Shown: piece after piece, positions 25,271 to 34,225 of the stretch | Layout: the number at the start of each line of letters is the position of its first letter | Numbering within the stretch: position 1 is the first letter of the stretch | Source: Candidatus Thalassarchaeum betae | Lineage (GTDB): Archaea > Thermoplasmatota > Poseidoniia > Poseidoniales > Thalassarchaeaceae | Assembly: GCA_022447095.1 (NCBI GenBank) | Contig: JAKUUP010000013.1 | Location: 1-41,971 of the forward strand | Length of the DNA: 41,971 nt | Reading direction: 5' to 3' | Translations under genes and position numbers: made by a program | Notes under the pieces: model-generated | What the model saw: only the letters and a program-made list of their open reading frames with translations | What the model was told of the DNA's origin: nothing | Database searches by the model: none

Positions 25271-26971
25271 ATGGCGAAACCACCTGCAGAAGTCAGTTTC
25301 CCGGGTGACAAGAATCGTCGCAAGAAGATACGGATGCGTGGGATAAAGCAGGCTTCCAAGGAGATACAGCAGCGATTGGAGAGGAATCTCGAGGGGCTCC
25401 TAGACAATCCTGAGGTGTTCATGCCTGAAATCAGAGGAGAGATAGATCGTTCGCTATTCTCGAAAGACAAGATGGTTAAGACTCTGAAAGAGCTCACTAC
25501 TGTGGCTTCCAAATGCAACGATCCTCGTTGGTTGCGCAAGCGCATGGGGAAGAGAGGGGGTGACCCTGTCTGTAACGCACTGGCAGGTAGCCTACTGGCC
25601 GCTTCGGAAGAGGAACACACCACCGTAGCGGTGTTCAGAAATCCACTCTACGGTGTATCCAGTTATATTCGCAGAGGCAACGGAAAGCAAAGTCACTTGG
25701 CAGGGATCCAGAACTACCCTCACCCCAAAATGCGTCTTTTGGTTTGGGACGACCACGCCAAAGCGGGTCAGTGGTTCTTCTCGTGGGATGGTGGTTTCGT
25801 CTTCACCGGCTCCGAGCCGAATCCGCCGGACGAATGGGTTGACTGGAGCTTGGACAATGCATCCATAGATCTCTCTGGTGATGATGTCAGATGGAGTAGT
25901 GGTCTCGATGAGGCTACTGTTGGAGAGGGGTTGCTGACCGAGGCCGGATGGCTGCGCCTAAAATTTCTCAATGGAACTGTGGTCGGCCTATCACAGACCG
26001 CTTTGGCAAAGAGCGAGGAGCAGTTTGTCCAGAGCGTAGCGATGGGGATGATGCCGCCGCGCCTGAGCGATGTCGCGGAAGTGGAGTGGATGTGGAGACC
26101 TGGGGGATGGCCAAAGGAACGCGAGCTTTCACAGGAGAGTGAGGAGAGTCTCGGCGAGGTCATCTCTGCTTGGATGTTGATGTCCTACGACGACGCTGCT
26201 TTGGCACGTGCTTGCAGAAGTAGTATACTGAACTCGATAGAGGATGGTTACGTCGTCGGCACGCACTGGTTCGCAGAAGAATCGCGTGAAGGCTTCCTAG
26301 AGTATATGGTCGGGAACTCAGATGAAAAGGGGGCGATGGCTTGTGTGTTGGATTCCTTGAACACGGGAATCCACATCAGGACTGATGGCCTAGTGCTGGA
26401 GTTGGAAGAGGATGTGGTGCGTCTCGAGGAATCGTCCTGTCATCACAACCTAGTCGCATTGTGGCCAGACCACGGACTGACTGTCTTGGATGAGATGTAC
26501 GGAGTCTCTGGTGAGGAAGCGGAGTCGATCCACGCCAAGCAACAACAGCGGAAGCAGGGCTTCGGAGCCTTCCTACGCGAGCTCGGTGAACGTCTCTCTA
26601 CATCCAAGCGTCTGGAGAGGCTACCGTGGGACAGCGAGGCTTTGCCGACACCTCTTAACTTCGCTGATGAACTGGTTCGACATGCTATCGAGAACGGTGT
26701 TGCCGCGACTGTTTCCAAGGCTCGCAAGGGCAAAGGCCTCGAGATGGCGATGGGGTGGGCTTGGCTCAATGTCCATGAGAGGACTGAATCGGACGCCTGG
26801 CGATTCGATGAATCCAGTCGAGACAAGGGTGGTGACTGGGTACCGGCTTTGAGAGCATTATGGGACGCTGCCGAAGACCTGCTTCTAAACGATAAACTCG
26901 ATTCGGTTCAGGACTACGAGGCGGCGATGAAGTGGCTCGCAGAGACCACTGGTGCGGGTCCGATGCCCTGA
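25271..26971 (+). CDS. Hypothetical protein, no recognised domain
   Basis: Long open frame (570 aa from 25259; start probably MAKPPAEV at 25271) with ordinary amino-acid composition and tight spacing after dphB. Confidence 0.75.
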   Translation: MAKPPAEVSFPGDKNRRKKIRMRGIKQASKEIQQRLERNLEGLLDNPEVFMPEIRGEIDRSLFSKDKMVKTLKELTTVASKCNDPRWLRKRMGKRGGDPVCNALAGSLLAASEEEHTTVAVFRNPLYGVSSYIRRGNGKQSHLAGIQNYPHPKMRLLVWDDHAKAGQWFFSWDGGFVFTGSEPNPPDEWVDWSLDNASIDLSGDDVRWSSGLDEATVGEGLLTEAGWLRLKFLNGTVVGLSQTALAKSEEQFVQSVAMGMMPPRLSDVAEVEWMWRPGGWPKERELSQESEESLGEVISAWMLMSYDDAALARACRSSILNSIEDGYVVGTHWFAEESREGFLEYMVGNSDEKGAMACVLDSLNTGIHIRTDGLVLELEEDVVRLEESSCHHNLVALWPDHGLTVLDEMYGVSGEEAESIHAKQQQRKQGFGAFLRELGERLSTSKRLERLPWDSEALPTPLNFADELVRHAIENGVAATVSKARKGKGLEMAMGWAWLNVHERTESDAWRFDESSRDKGGDWVPALRALWDAAEDLLLNDKLDSVQDYEAAMKWLAETTGAGPMP

Positions 26972-28174
26972 TCAGGCTCTGGACTCAAGAAATGTGTTGG
27001 CCGCAGCAAGCGCCTGATCCATGTCAGCCCATAGGTCCTCGACATCCTCTATCCCAACACTCATCCTAACGAACCCCGGGACTACTCCTGCCTCCCTCCG
27101 CACCTCTTCGGGCACGAACATGTGGCTGGAGTTGAATGGGCACTCGACGAGGCTCTGGGTCCCACCAAGGCTGGTGGCCTCGAATACGAGTCCGAGCGCC
27201 CTCATGTAACGCAAAGCGGCATCGTCGCCCCCCTTGATGACATAAGACAGCATTCCAGTTCCCTTCGGCATAATCCTCTGTGCCACATCGTAGTCGATGT
27301 AACTGGGGAGAGAAGTGTGGTTGACGCTCTCGATCATAGGATGTGCTTCCAGCCTCCTCGCAAGCTCGGCGGAATTGGCAGAGTGGATGGGCATCCTAGC
27401 ATGGAGTGTACTCATCCCTCTCTCAAGCAGATAGCACATATGCGGGTCTGCGGCGCCCCCTAGATGCACCTTCTTGGAGAATATCTCAGCCACTAGATCC
27501 TTGCGTCCGACAACGATACCTGCAATCAGGTCGGAGTGCCCGCCGAGGTACTTGGTGCCCGAATGGATAACCAAATCGAAGCCCATGGGGATGGGATTGC
27601 AACCCCACGGTGTCGCGAAGGTGTTGTCCACTATTGCGATTAGGTCGTGCTTCTTGGCAATTGCAGCCATGGCCTCAAGGTCGCACACCTTGAGGACGGG
27701 GTTGGTCAGCGTCTCCACGTAGAGAACCTTGGTGTTCTCCTGAATAGCTGCCTCGTAAGACGAAGGGTCCCTCATATCACCCATCGTGACCTCGATGCCG
27801 AATCTGGGGAGATCCTCAGTCATGAATCCGTATGTGCCGCCGTAGCAGTCGGCGCTCGCAACCATGTGATCGTCCTTTGAGAGTAGGGTTAGTAGCGTCG
27901 TGCTGACGGCAGACATCCCGCTCGCGAAAGTCTCCCCGTCCTCCGCCCCCTCAAGGGCAGCGACCTTTTCTGACACAGCCTCGGAATTCAAACTGGAAAG
28001 GCGGCTGTACAAGGGGGTATGCTGGGCTCCGTCGGCCCAACCTTGGTAGCGCTCATCGGTGAGTTGGTAGGTCGAGGTCAGGAAGACCGGAGTAGAGGCC
28101 GCTCCCTCGATGTTCTGTGTGCCTGACCATATCGCTCGCGTAGCGAATCGCTTGTCGGAGTACTTGTCGTCCAT
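26972..28174 (-). CDS. Cys/Met metabolism PLP-dependent enzyme (cystathionine gamma-synthase / gamma-lyase / sulfhydrylase family)
   Basis: 400 aa; PLP-Lys region VIHSGTKYLGGHSDLIAGIVVG; YSRLSSLNSEAVSEKVAALEGAEDGETFASGMSA; ETLTNPVLKVCDLEAMA. Confidence 0.93.
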   Translation of the reverse strand: MDDKYSDKRFATRAIWSGTQNIEGAASTPVFLTSTYQLTDERYQGWADGAQHTPLYSRLSSLNSEAVSEKVAALEGAEDGETFASGMSAVSTTLLTLLSKDDHMVASADCYGGTYGFMTEDLPRFGIEVTMGDMRDPSSYEAAIQENTKVLYVETLTNPVLKVCDLEAMAAIAKKHDLIAIVDNTFATPWGCNPIPMGFDLVIHSGTKYLGGHSDLIAGIVVGRKDLVAEIFSKKVHLGGAADPHMCYLLERGMSTLHARMPIHSANSAELARRLEAHPMIESVNHTSLPSYIDYDVAQRIMPKGTGMLSYVIKGGDDAALRYMRALGLVFEATSLGGTQSLVECPFNSSHMFVPEEVRREAGVVPGFVRMSVGIEDVEDLWADMDQALAAANTFLESRA

Positions 28175-28216
28175 GACCCCTCGACTTGGCGATTAACCAT
28201 CAACTATACGCCGGTA

Positions 28217-28264
28217 AATTATAGAAATTGTCGAATAATAACTGTAATTATAGAATATTATCGA
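28217..28264. promoter_or_regulatory. Direct repeat AATTATAGAA(T)ATT(G/A)TCGA x2, 29-bp spacing, in divergent promoter; candidate Lrp operators
   Basis: 28217-28234 aattatagaaattgtcga and 28246-28264 aattatagaatattatcga, between an lrp-like gene and a PLP-enzyme gene. Confidence 0.55.
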
Positions 28265-28309
28265 CTAAACGTCGGAATATTTAATTTAATACCGTCACTA
28301 CCGGAAATC

Positions 28310-28780
28310 GTGCCCACCTCTGAATTAGACGTCAAGGATGCAAGAATAGTGACAATGCTGAAGGAAGATTCGAGAGCCAGCACCCAAGCGATAGCCGATG
28401 CATTGGGAATGCCTCGAGTCACCGTTCACGACAGGATAAGGAGGTTGCAAGAAAGAGGGGTTGTTCGGCGCTTCACTGTAGAGTTGGGAAAAGAAGAGTT
28501 GGGCTGGAGTTTGCACGCTTTCATCTTGGCGAACTGGGCAGGCGAAAGGGGGCAGACCGACAGAAGAGATGTGGCTCAGGAGATCTGTAGCATGCCGTTC
28601 GTCGTGGGCTGCCACATAGTGACTGGACAGTGGGACTTCATTATCGAAGTCCTAGCGAAGAATATGGAGGACCTCGGTGATTCGATTCTAGATGATCTAT
28701 CAGCAGTCCCTGGGGTCGGACACACCCAGACTTTGGTTTCGTTCTACAGTTTCGATGGAGAGGCAAGGGCTCTGAGCTAG
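28310..28780 (+). CDS. Lrp/AsnC family transcriptional regulator
   Basis: 156 aa; [54 protein letters not shown] plus RAM-like C-terminal half; GTG start. Confidence 0.95.
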   Translation: MPTSELDVKDARIVTMLKEDSRASTQAIADALGMPRVTVHDRIRRLQERGVVRRFTVELGKEELGWSLHAFILANWAGERGQTDRRDVAQEICSMPFVVGCHIVTGQWDFIIEVLAKNMEDLGDSILDDLSAVPGVGHTQTLVSFYSFDGEARALS

Positions 28781-29838
28781 ACTAGCCCGATGGCAGCGAG
28801 AACCGAATCCAGATCGGCGTCTACCACTGTCGACTCAGCATGCGAATTCTCGACAGCGACGCCGGGGTCTTTCAGACCGTGTCCGGTGACAGTGACTACG
28901 ACGGTGCTACCGTTTGGAATATCACCTCTGGAATGGGACTTGACTATGCCTGCAATCCCTGCTGCGGAGGCTGGCTCAACGAAAATTCCAGCCGTCCTAG
29001 CTAGCATCCTATGCGCATCGAGAATCTCCTCATCGCTGACCATGTCTATTGTGCCTGAGGATTCGGTAGCTGCGTTGACCGCGTGCTCCCAGCTCGCTGG
29101 ATTGCCAATGCGAATTGCGGTCGCCACCGTCTCGGGTCTCTCAACAGGGGCTCCGAGTACGATCGGTGCTGCTCCCTCGGCCTGCCAACCCATCATCCGG
29201 GGTAATTTGGAACTATTGCCACCCTCAAGGTACTCCTTGTAACCCATCCAGTAGGCTGTGATATTACCGGCGTTGCCAACAGGTAGGAAATGCATATCTG
29301 GGGCTTCTCCTAGAGAGTCACAGACTTCGAAGGAGGCTGTCTTCTGGCCTTGGATACGATATGGGTTGATGCTGTTGACCACCTCGACGTCGTCCCTCTT
29401 GCCGAGTTCTCTGACGATTTCTAGGGCATCGTCGAAATTGCCTCTAATCTCAAGGGTCTGAGCGCCGTGAATCAGTGCCTGAGCCATCTTGCCGAAGGCT
29501 ATCTTCCCCTCGGGTATCAACACAAGGCATCGCATGCCAGCGCGCGCGGCGTATGCTGCTGCCGAAGCGCTGGTGTTTCCGGTACTCGCGCACGCCACTA
29601 TGCGTGCACCTCGCTCGGCCGCCTTGGAAACGGCCAGTGTCATGCCCCTGTCCTTGAACGAGGCCGTGGGATTCAACCCCTCATACTTCACGAAGAGTTG
29701 GAAATCACCACCTAGTTCTCTGACAATTCCTGCTGCCTCAATCAAAGGAGTTCCGCCCTCATTCAGAGAGATCACTGGTGTATCTTCAGAGACCGGTAGG
29801 AAGTCGCGATATCTCCTGATGACACCGTGACCTGTCAT
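28777..29838 (-). CDS. thrC: Threonine synthase
   Basis: 353 aa; [54 protein letters not shown]. Confidence 0.93.
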   Translation of the reverse strand: MTGHGVIRRYRDFLPVSEDTPVISLNEGGTPLIEAAGIVRELGGDFQLFVKYEGLNPTASFKDRGMTLAVSKAAERGARIVACASTGNTSASAAAYAARAGMRCLVLIPEGKIAFGKMAQALIHGAQTLEIRGNFDDALEIVRELGKRDDVEVVNSINPYRIQGQKTASFEVCDSLGEAPDMHFLPVGNAGNITAYWMGYKEYLEGGNSSKLPRMMGWQAEGAAPIVLGAPVERPETVATAIRIGNPASWEHAVNAATESSGTIDMVSDEEILDAHRMLARTAGIFVEPASAAGIAGIVKSHSRGDIPNGSTVVVTVTGHGLKDPGVAVENSHAESTVVDADLDSVLAAIGLV

Positions 29839-29856
29839 GAATCGCCCTGATGGGCC

Positions 29857-30540
29857 TCAGCCATGAACCTCACCCGGGCTCCCGAAGCGTCCTGCCAGAT
29901 TGAGGCAGACCGCTACGACAGGCCCAATAAGAACGGCGAACACTATCGTTCCGATTCCGAAAGTCCCTCCCAGAACCAGCCAACCGATGGCGAGTACTGT
30001 GATTTCAATCGCCCCGCGGACTCTCGCAATCGGGATGCCTGACACTCTCTGCAAACCCGTCATCCATCCGTCTCTGGGACCGGGGCCGAGATTGGCGGTG
30101 AGGTAGATGCCGCTGCCTATGCCAATCAGAAGTACGCCAAGCAGAACTTGGGCTATCGCCATCAATTGGGTTTCAGGAGTGGGTAAACGCGGGACCATCA
30201 CCTCGATCGCTGCGGCGATGATTATCACGTTGAGGATGGTGCCTATCCCGGGTTTCTCCTTCAGCGGGATCCACAGGAAAAGGACGGCTACGCTGACTAG
30301 GAAAGTCGCTTGGCCTACAGATCTATCTATGTTATTCGCGATTCCTTCCGCCAGAACTGTCCATGGGGTGTTGCCTATCCCGGCGGCAATTAGGATAGCG
30401 TCCCCTGTTCCGAAAATCCAGAGTCCGACAAGTAGGATGATGAGGGTCTGCCCGCGCGGCCTCGTGGTCATAGAGTCGTCCGCGCTCCACCAAGTGAGCG
30501 GTACTTCCTTCGCTGGCCTCAGGAGGGAAAGGAGGGGCAT
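29857..30540 (-). CDS. YczE/YitT-like integral membrane protein
   Basis: 227 aa, multi-TM; GLWIFGTGDAILIAAGIGNTPWTVLAEGIA and LGPGPRDGWMTGLQRVSGIPIARVRGAIEI typical of YczE/YyaS-like proteins. Confidence 0.8.
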   Translation of the reverse strand: MPLLSLLRPAKEVPLTWWSADDSMTTRPRGQTLIILLVGLWIFGTGDAILIAAGIGNTPWTVLAEGIANNIDRSVGQATFLVSVAVLFLWIPLKEKPGIGTILNVIIIAAAIEVMVPRLPTPETQLMAIAQVLLGVLLIGIGSGIYLTANLGPGPRDGWMTGLQRVSGIPIARVRGAIEITVLAIGWLVLGGTFGIGTIVFAVLIGPVVAVCLNLAGRFGSPGEVHG

Positions 30541-30556
30541 GGCCCACGATGGGGCC

Positions 30557-30871
30557 TCAGCCTTGAACCCAATAGGAATAACTGGATGTGCTGCTCGCCT
30601 CCCAAGCCGCTATCTGCGGTGTGTCGTATGGATGATCGGCGATAATAGCCTCGATTAGCGCCTCCTTGTTCTCGGCACTGGTCTTAATCTCTAGGCGCCA
30701 CTCTTCGGAGCTCTGAGTGGCTCCCTCCCAAGAGTATACGGAGGTGATTAGGTCCCTCTGAACACAAGCGGCAAGGCCGTTTTCAACCAACTCCGCGGAC
30801 CAAGCGCCCACAATCGCCTCAATCCAGTCCCCCGGAAGGGTGGTCTGGACAATCCAAATGGCGTGTTTCAT
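30557..30871 (-). CDS. cutA: CutA1-like divalent cation tolerance protein
   Basis: 104 aa; LVENGLAACVQRDLITSVYSWEGATQSSEEWRLEIKTSAENKEALIEAIIADHPYDTPQI. Confidence 0.93.
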   Translation of the reverse strand: MKHAIWIVQTTLPGDWIEAIVGAWSAELVENGLAACVQRDLITSVYSWEGATQSSEEWRLEIKTSAENKEALIEAIIADHPYDTPQIAAWEASSTSSYSYWVQG

Positions 30872-30890
30872 GGCACTGCGAAGAGGTTGT

Positions 30891-30906
30891 ATCGAATCAA
30901 TTCGAT
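30891..30906. promoter_or_regulatory. Perfect inverted repeat ATCGAAT-CA-ATTCGAT in the cutA/GGR divergent spacer
   Basis: 7-bp arms, 2-nt spacer, within the 47-bp intergenic region, 12 nt upstream of the GGR ATG. Confidence 0.5.
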
Positions 30907-30918
30907 GGCATAGTTTGA

Positions 30919-32325
30919 ATGTATGAGGTCCCTGAGCCTAGGTACGGTGAGGTCATGCAGGAGTGGACTCTGCCAATCGACACGGGTGAAATCCCAGAAA
31001 GCGGCTCTCAATTCGACGTAATCGTTGTCGGGGGAGGGCCAGCGGGAGCTGCGGCTGCCTCATACAACGCGTTGAACGGTTGCAAAGTCCTGCTCATCGA
31101 GAAAGAGGTCTGGCCACGAGACAAGGCATGTGGTGATGCGGTCGGTGGTAAATCGCTCTCTCACGTTGAAGAGTTGGGTGTGAAGAGGATGGTTGAGTCC
31201 ACTCCTCATTTCCGCGTCGATTCAATCGTCTTCGGTAGCGCCAACGGATCTGAGGTCCGAGTCATGCTACCAGAGGAGACTTACGAGAAGATGCAATCCG
31301 GCTACGCTCTGCCGAGGGTGCAATTCGATTACATGATGTTCAAGCGAGCCAATGAGTTGGTGCTGGAGAGCGGTGGCTCGGTGGTTCAGGGATTCGCGGT
31401 TACAGAGGTCCTGCATGAAGGAGAAGGAGAGGGGGCGAGAGTTGTCGGGGTGTCTGGAAAGTTCGGCGGTAGGCGCTCGGAGGGTTCTGAGTACTCATTC
31501 AGCGCTCCTTTGACAGTCGGGGCGGCGGGCTACAACTGCCCCGTAGCCACCATGGTGAGCGAGGGAATACACGGTGAGCCTTTGAGAGATGATGAGCACT
31601 TCTGCGGCGCCTACCGTGAGTATTGGGAGAACGTCGAGGGATTCTCCGGATCGAGTGGCCCTATCGAGATACACTTCATCGAAGGTGTGATTCCAGGATA
31701 CTTCTGGCTCTTCCCGGTGAGCGAGGGTGTGGTCAATGTTGGGATTGGAATGGTCATAGCAGAGCAACGAAAACAGAAGGGGATACGGAAGTCATTCAAG
31801 AAGATGCAGAAGTTCGTGACCGAGGAGCATCCTCGATTCAAGAAACGTTTCGCAAACGCTACCCTTGTTGCAGGATCGGGTAAAGGGTGGCAGTTGCCAT
31901 TCGGATCACCCCGCAAGAGTGCCCCCTCATTCCAGCCTCGACGCGTTGCCATGGCAGGTGCGATGTGCATTGGTGATGCAGCGAGTCTTGTGGACCCATT
32001 CAGCGGAGAGGGGATAGGGAACGCATTGGTGAGCGCGAAGATGACGTCGAAGTACTTCGACCGGCAGACGCACTCAGACGGCTTCCCAGAAGAGTCCGCT
32101 ATCGATTACATGACAGAACTTTGGGGTTCATTGGGTGGAGAATTGACCAACTCTTACAAACTGCAGAAGTTAGTCAAGAAGAAGCGTCTGATGAACTGGT
32201 TCGTCAAAAGGGCCGCCAAGAAGGAGGCGATAAGGGACATGATGAGTGAGATGATCGCCAGCAAAGAGACTCAGACAGTGCTCTGGAGTCCCTGGTTCCT
32301 AGCCAAAACCCTACTCCTGCCATGA
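30919..32325 (+). CDS. Geranylgeranyl reductase family FAD-dependent oxidoreductase
   Basis: 468 aa; FDVIVVGGGPAGAAAASYNALNGCKVLLIEKEVWPRDKACGDAVGGKSL; GYFWLFPVSEGVVNVGIGMV; IGDAASLVDPFSGEGIGNALVSA. Confidence 0.92.
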   Translation: MYEVPEPRYGEVMQEWTLPIDTGEIPESGSQFDVIVVGGGPAGAAAASYNALNGCKVLLIEKEVWPRDKACGDAVGGKSLSHVEELGVKRMVESTPHFRVDSIVFGSANGSEVRVMLPEETYEKMQSGYALPRVQFDYMMFKRANELVLESGGSVVQGFAVTEVLHEGEGEGARVVGVSGKFGGRRSEGSEYSFSAPLTVGAAGYNCPVATMVSEGIHGEPLRDDEHFCGAYREYWENVEGFSGSSGPIEIHFIEGVIPGYFWLFPVSEGVVNVGIGMVIAEQRKQKGIRKSFKKMQKFVTEEHPRFKKRFANATLVAGSGKGWQLPFGSPRKSAPSFQPRRVAMAGAMCIGDAASLVDPFSGEGIGNALVSAKMTSKYFDRQTHSDGFPEESAIDYMTELWGSLGGELTNSYKLQKLVKKKRLMNWFVKRAAKKEAIRDMMSEMIASKETQTVLWSPWFLAKTLLLP

Positions 32326-32334
32326 GGTGATTGG

Positions 32335-33120
32335 ATGGCCGAACTGGACGCTTCGCTCGAAGGAATTGAGGTGGTGTTCCTCGACCTCGATGGGACACTC
32401 TATCTCGGCAACCAACTGATCGAAGGAGCCTTGGATTTCCTCTCAAGACTGGATGAGAGCGGAATCAGGAGGTTTTTCCTCTCCAACAACTCAAGTCGTT
32501 CTGTAGACCAGTACGTCGAGAAGTTACAGGCAATGGGAGTACCAGCCTCATCAGATGATGTTCTTCTCTCCACACACGACCTGCTCTCTTGGCTCAGCGT
32601 GAACGGCGTTTCGCAGACCTATCTCGTTGGGACGGCTGGGATGCGGCAGATGCTTGAGGATGCGGGCGTCTCAACCGATTCTGCAGATCCGCAGTACATC
32701 GTACTGGGTTACGATACCGAGATCACCTACGAGAAGCTCAGCATGGCTTCCGTTCACCTCCACAGAGGTGTCCCGATGGTCGCAAGCCACCCGGACACTG
32801 TCTGTCCTTCACCTGATGGCGGTCTGCCAGATACCGGGGCTTACATGGAACTCTTTGAAGCAGCCACGGGGGTCCGTCCGGAGCACGTGTGTGGTAAGCC
32901 GAACGCAGGGATGATACTGCACAAGGTCGAGTCATTGGGACTGCGCCCGGAGCAGTGCGCGATGATTGGTGATCGGCTCTACACGGACATGGAGATGGCG
33001 GATAGAGCCGGGGTTCACGGCGTAATGGTGCTCAGTGGGGAGGCAACATTAGAGAATCTCGAGGCAGCTCCGCAGACCCCTTCCTTGGTGGTTGGCTCCG
33101 TTGACGAACTAGTTCGATAG
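32335..33120 (+). CDS. HAD-superfamily IIA (NagD-like) phosphatase
   Basis: 261 aa; VVFLDLDGTLYLGNQLIEGALDFL, FFLSNNSSRS, CGKPNAGMI, MIGDRLYTDMEMADRAGVHGVMVLSG; SD-like ggtgat just upstream. Confidence 0.93.
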   Translation: MAELDASLEGIEVVFLDLDGTLYLGNQLIEGALDFLSRLDESGIRRFFLSNNSSRSVDQYVEKLQAMGVPASSDDVLLSTHDLLSWLSVNGVSQTYLVGTAGMRQMLEDAGVSTDSADPQYIVLGYDTEITYEKLSMASVHLHRGVPMVASHPDTVCPSPDGGLPDTGAYMELFEAATGVRPEHVCGKPNAGMILHKVESLGLRPEQCAMIGDRLYTDMEMADRAGVHGVMVLSGEATLENLEAAPQTPSLVVGSVDELVR

Positions 33121-33159
33121 AGGGAGAAACCCTCAATCACGGCAGCCCCTGCCGAATTC

Positions 33160-34191
33160 GTGAGAGAGGGACTGGTCACAGTAACAGGAGCGAGTGGCTT
33201 CATCGGCAGCCACGTTGTCGCTAACCTGCTCGCTCGCGGGAGAACAGTTAGAGCAACAGTGCGGGATTCCTCTGACCCTATCAGAGTCGACCATCTGAAG
33301 GCACTTGCGGTGGCCGATGGCGGGAGCCTCGAGATAGTCGAGATGGACTTGTTCGATGTGGCTTCGGTGAACACTGCCATCGCCGGGTGCACCGATCTTA
33401 TACACACCGCAGCCGCAGTAAGGATCAGCGCCAAGGACCCGCAGAGGCAGATTGTCGACCCGAGCGTGATAGGAACCCAGAATGTGGTTGCAGCCATAGA
33501 TGCTGCGGGAACGGTCGAGAGGTTCGTGCACACTTCATCCACTGCCGCCATCAGACCGATGAAGTGGAGAGATGGGGAGACACTGACTACAGAGACTTGG
33601 GCTGATGATGCTACGCTCGATGGCAACCCGTACGGATTGGCGAAGGTCGAGGGTGAGCGTGTGGTCAGAAATTGGCACGCTGCATCAGACCCGCAAACCC
33701 GCCCGCGCATGGTGACGATACACCCGAGTGTTGTGTTCGGGCCACCGATGAGTAAGATTCACCTGCGCGGATCACTCGCTTTCGTGATGGCGCTCGTCCG
33801 AAGAGAGTTCCCTGTGGTGCTACCAATGCAGGTCAACATAGTCGATGTGAGGGACGTCGCCGAGGCCCATGTTAGGGCACTGACTCAGGGCGAGGAGGCC
33901 GGTCGCTATCTCACAGTTAGTGGGGACATGCAATTCAAGGACATCTCACTTGCACTCAGGCAGGCCTATCCCGAACTCAAGACACCCACATTCACCCTAC
34001 CATACCCGGCGGCATTGGTGGTCTCAATCTTCCACAAGAGGTTGAGTCTTGCCTGGGCTCGCCAGCACCTCCGGCGGCGGTTATACTGGGATGCAACCCC
34101 AGCGGAGAGAGATCTAGGGATGACTTGGAGAGCTCCCCAAGAGGCTCTTCTGGACTCTATGCCAGTTATTCTAGAGAACGACTGGGCATAG
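33160..34191 (+). CDS. NAD(P)-dependent epimerase/dehydratase (extended SDR, dihydroflavonol-reductase-like)
   Basis: 343 aa; VTGASGFIGSHVVANLLARGRTVRATVRD; PYGLAKVEGERVVRNW; FVHTSSTAAI; GTG start. Confidence 0.9.
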   Translation: MREGLVTVTGASGFIGSHVVANLLARGRTVRATVRDSSDPIRVDHLKALAVADGGSLEIVEMDLFDVASVNTAIAGCTDLIHTAAAVRISAKDPQRQIVDPSVIGTQNVVAAIDAAGTVERFVHTSSTAAIRPMKWRDGETLTTETWADDATLDGNPYGLAKVEGERVVRNWHAASDPQTRPRMVTIHPSVVFGPPMSKIHLRGSLAFVMALVRREFPVVLPMQVNIVDVRDVAEAHVRALTQGEEAGRYLTVSGDMQFKDISLALRQAYPELKTPTFTLPYPAALVVSIFHKRLSLAWARQHLRRRLYWDATPAERDLGMTWRAPQEALLDSMPVILENDWA

Positions 34192-34225
34192 GATTGGTTT
34201 TCAACGTGGATACTAACCGAGAGTC

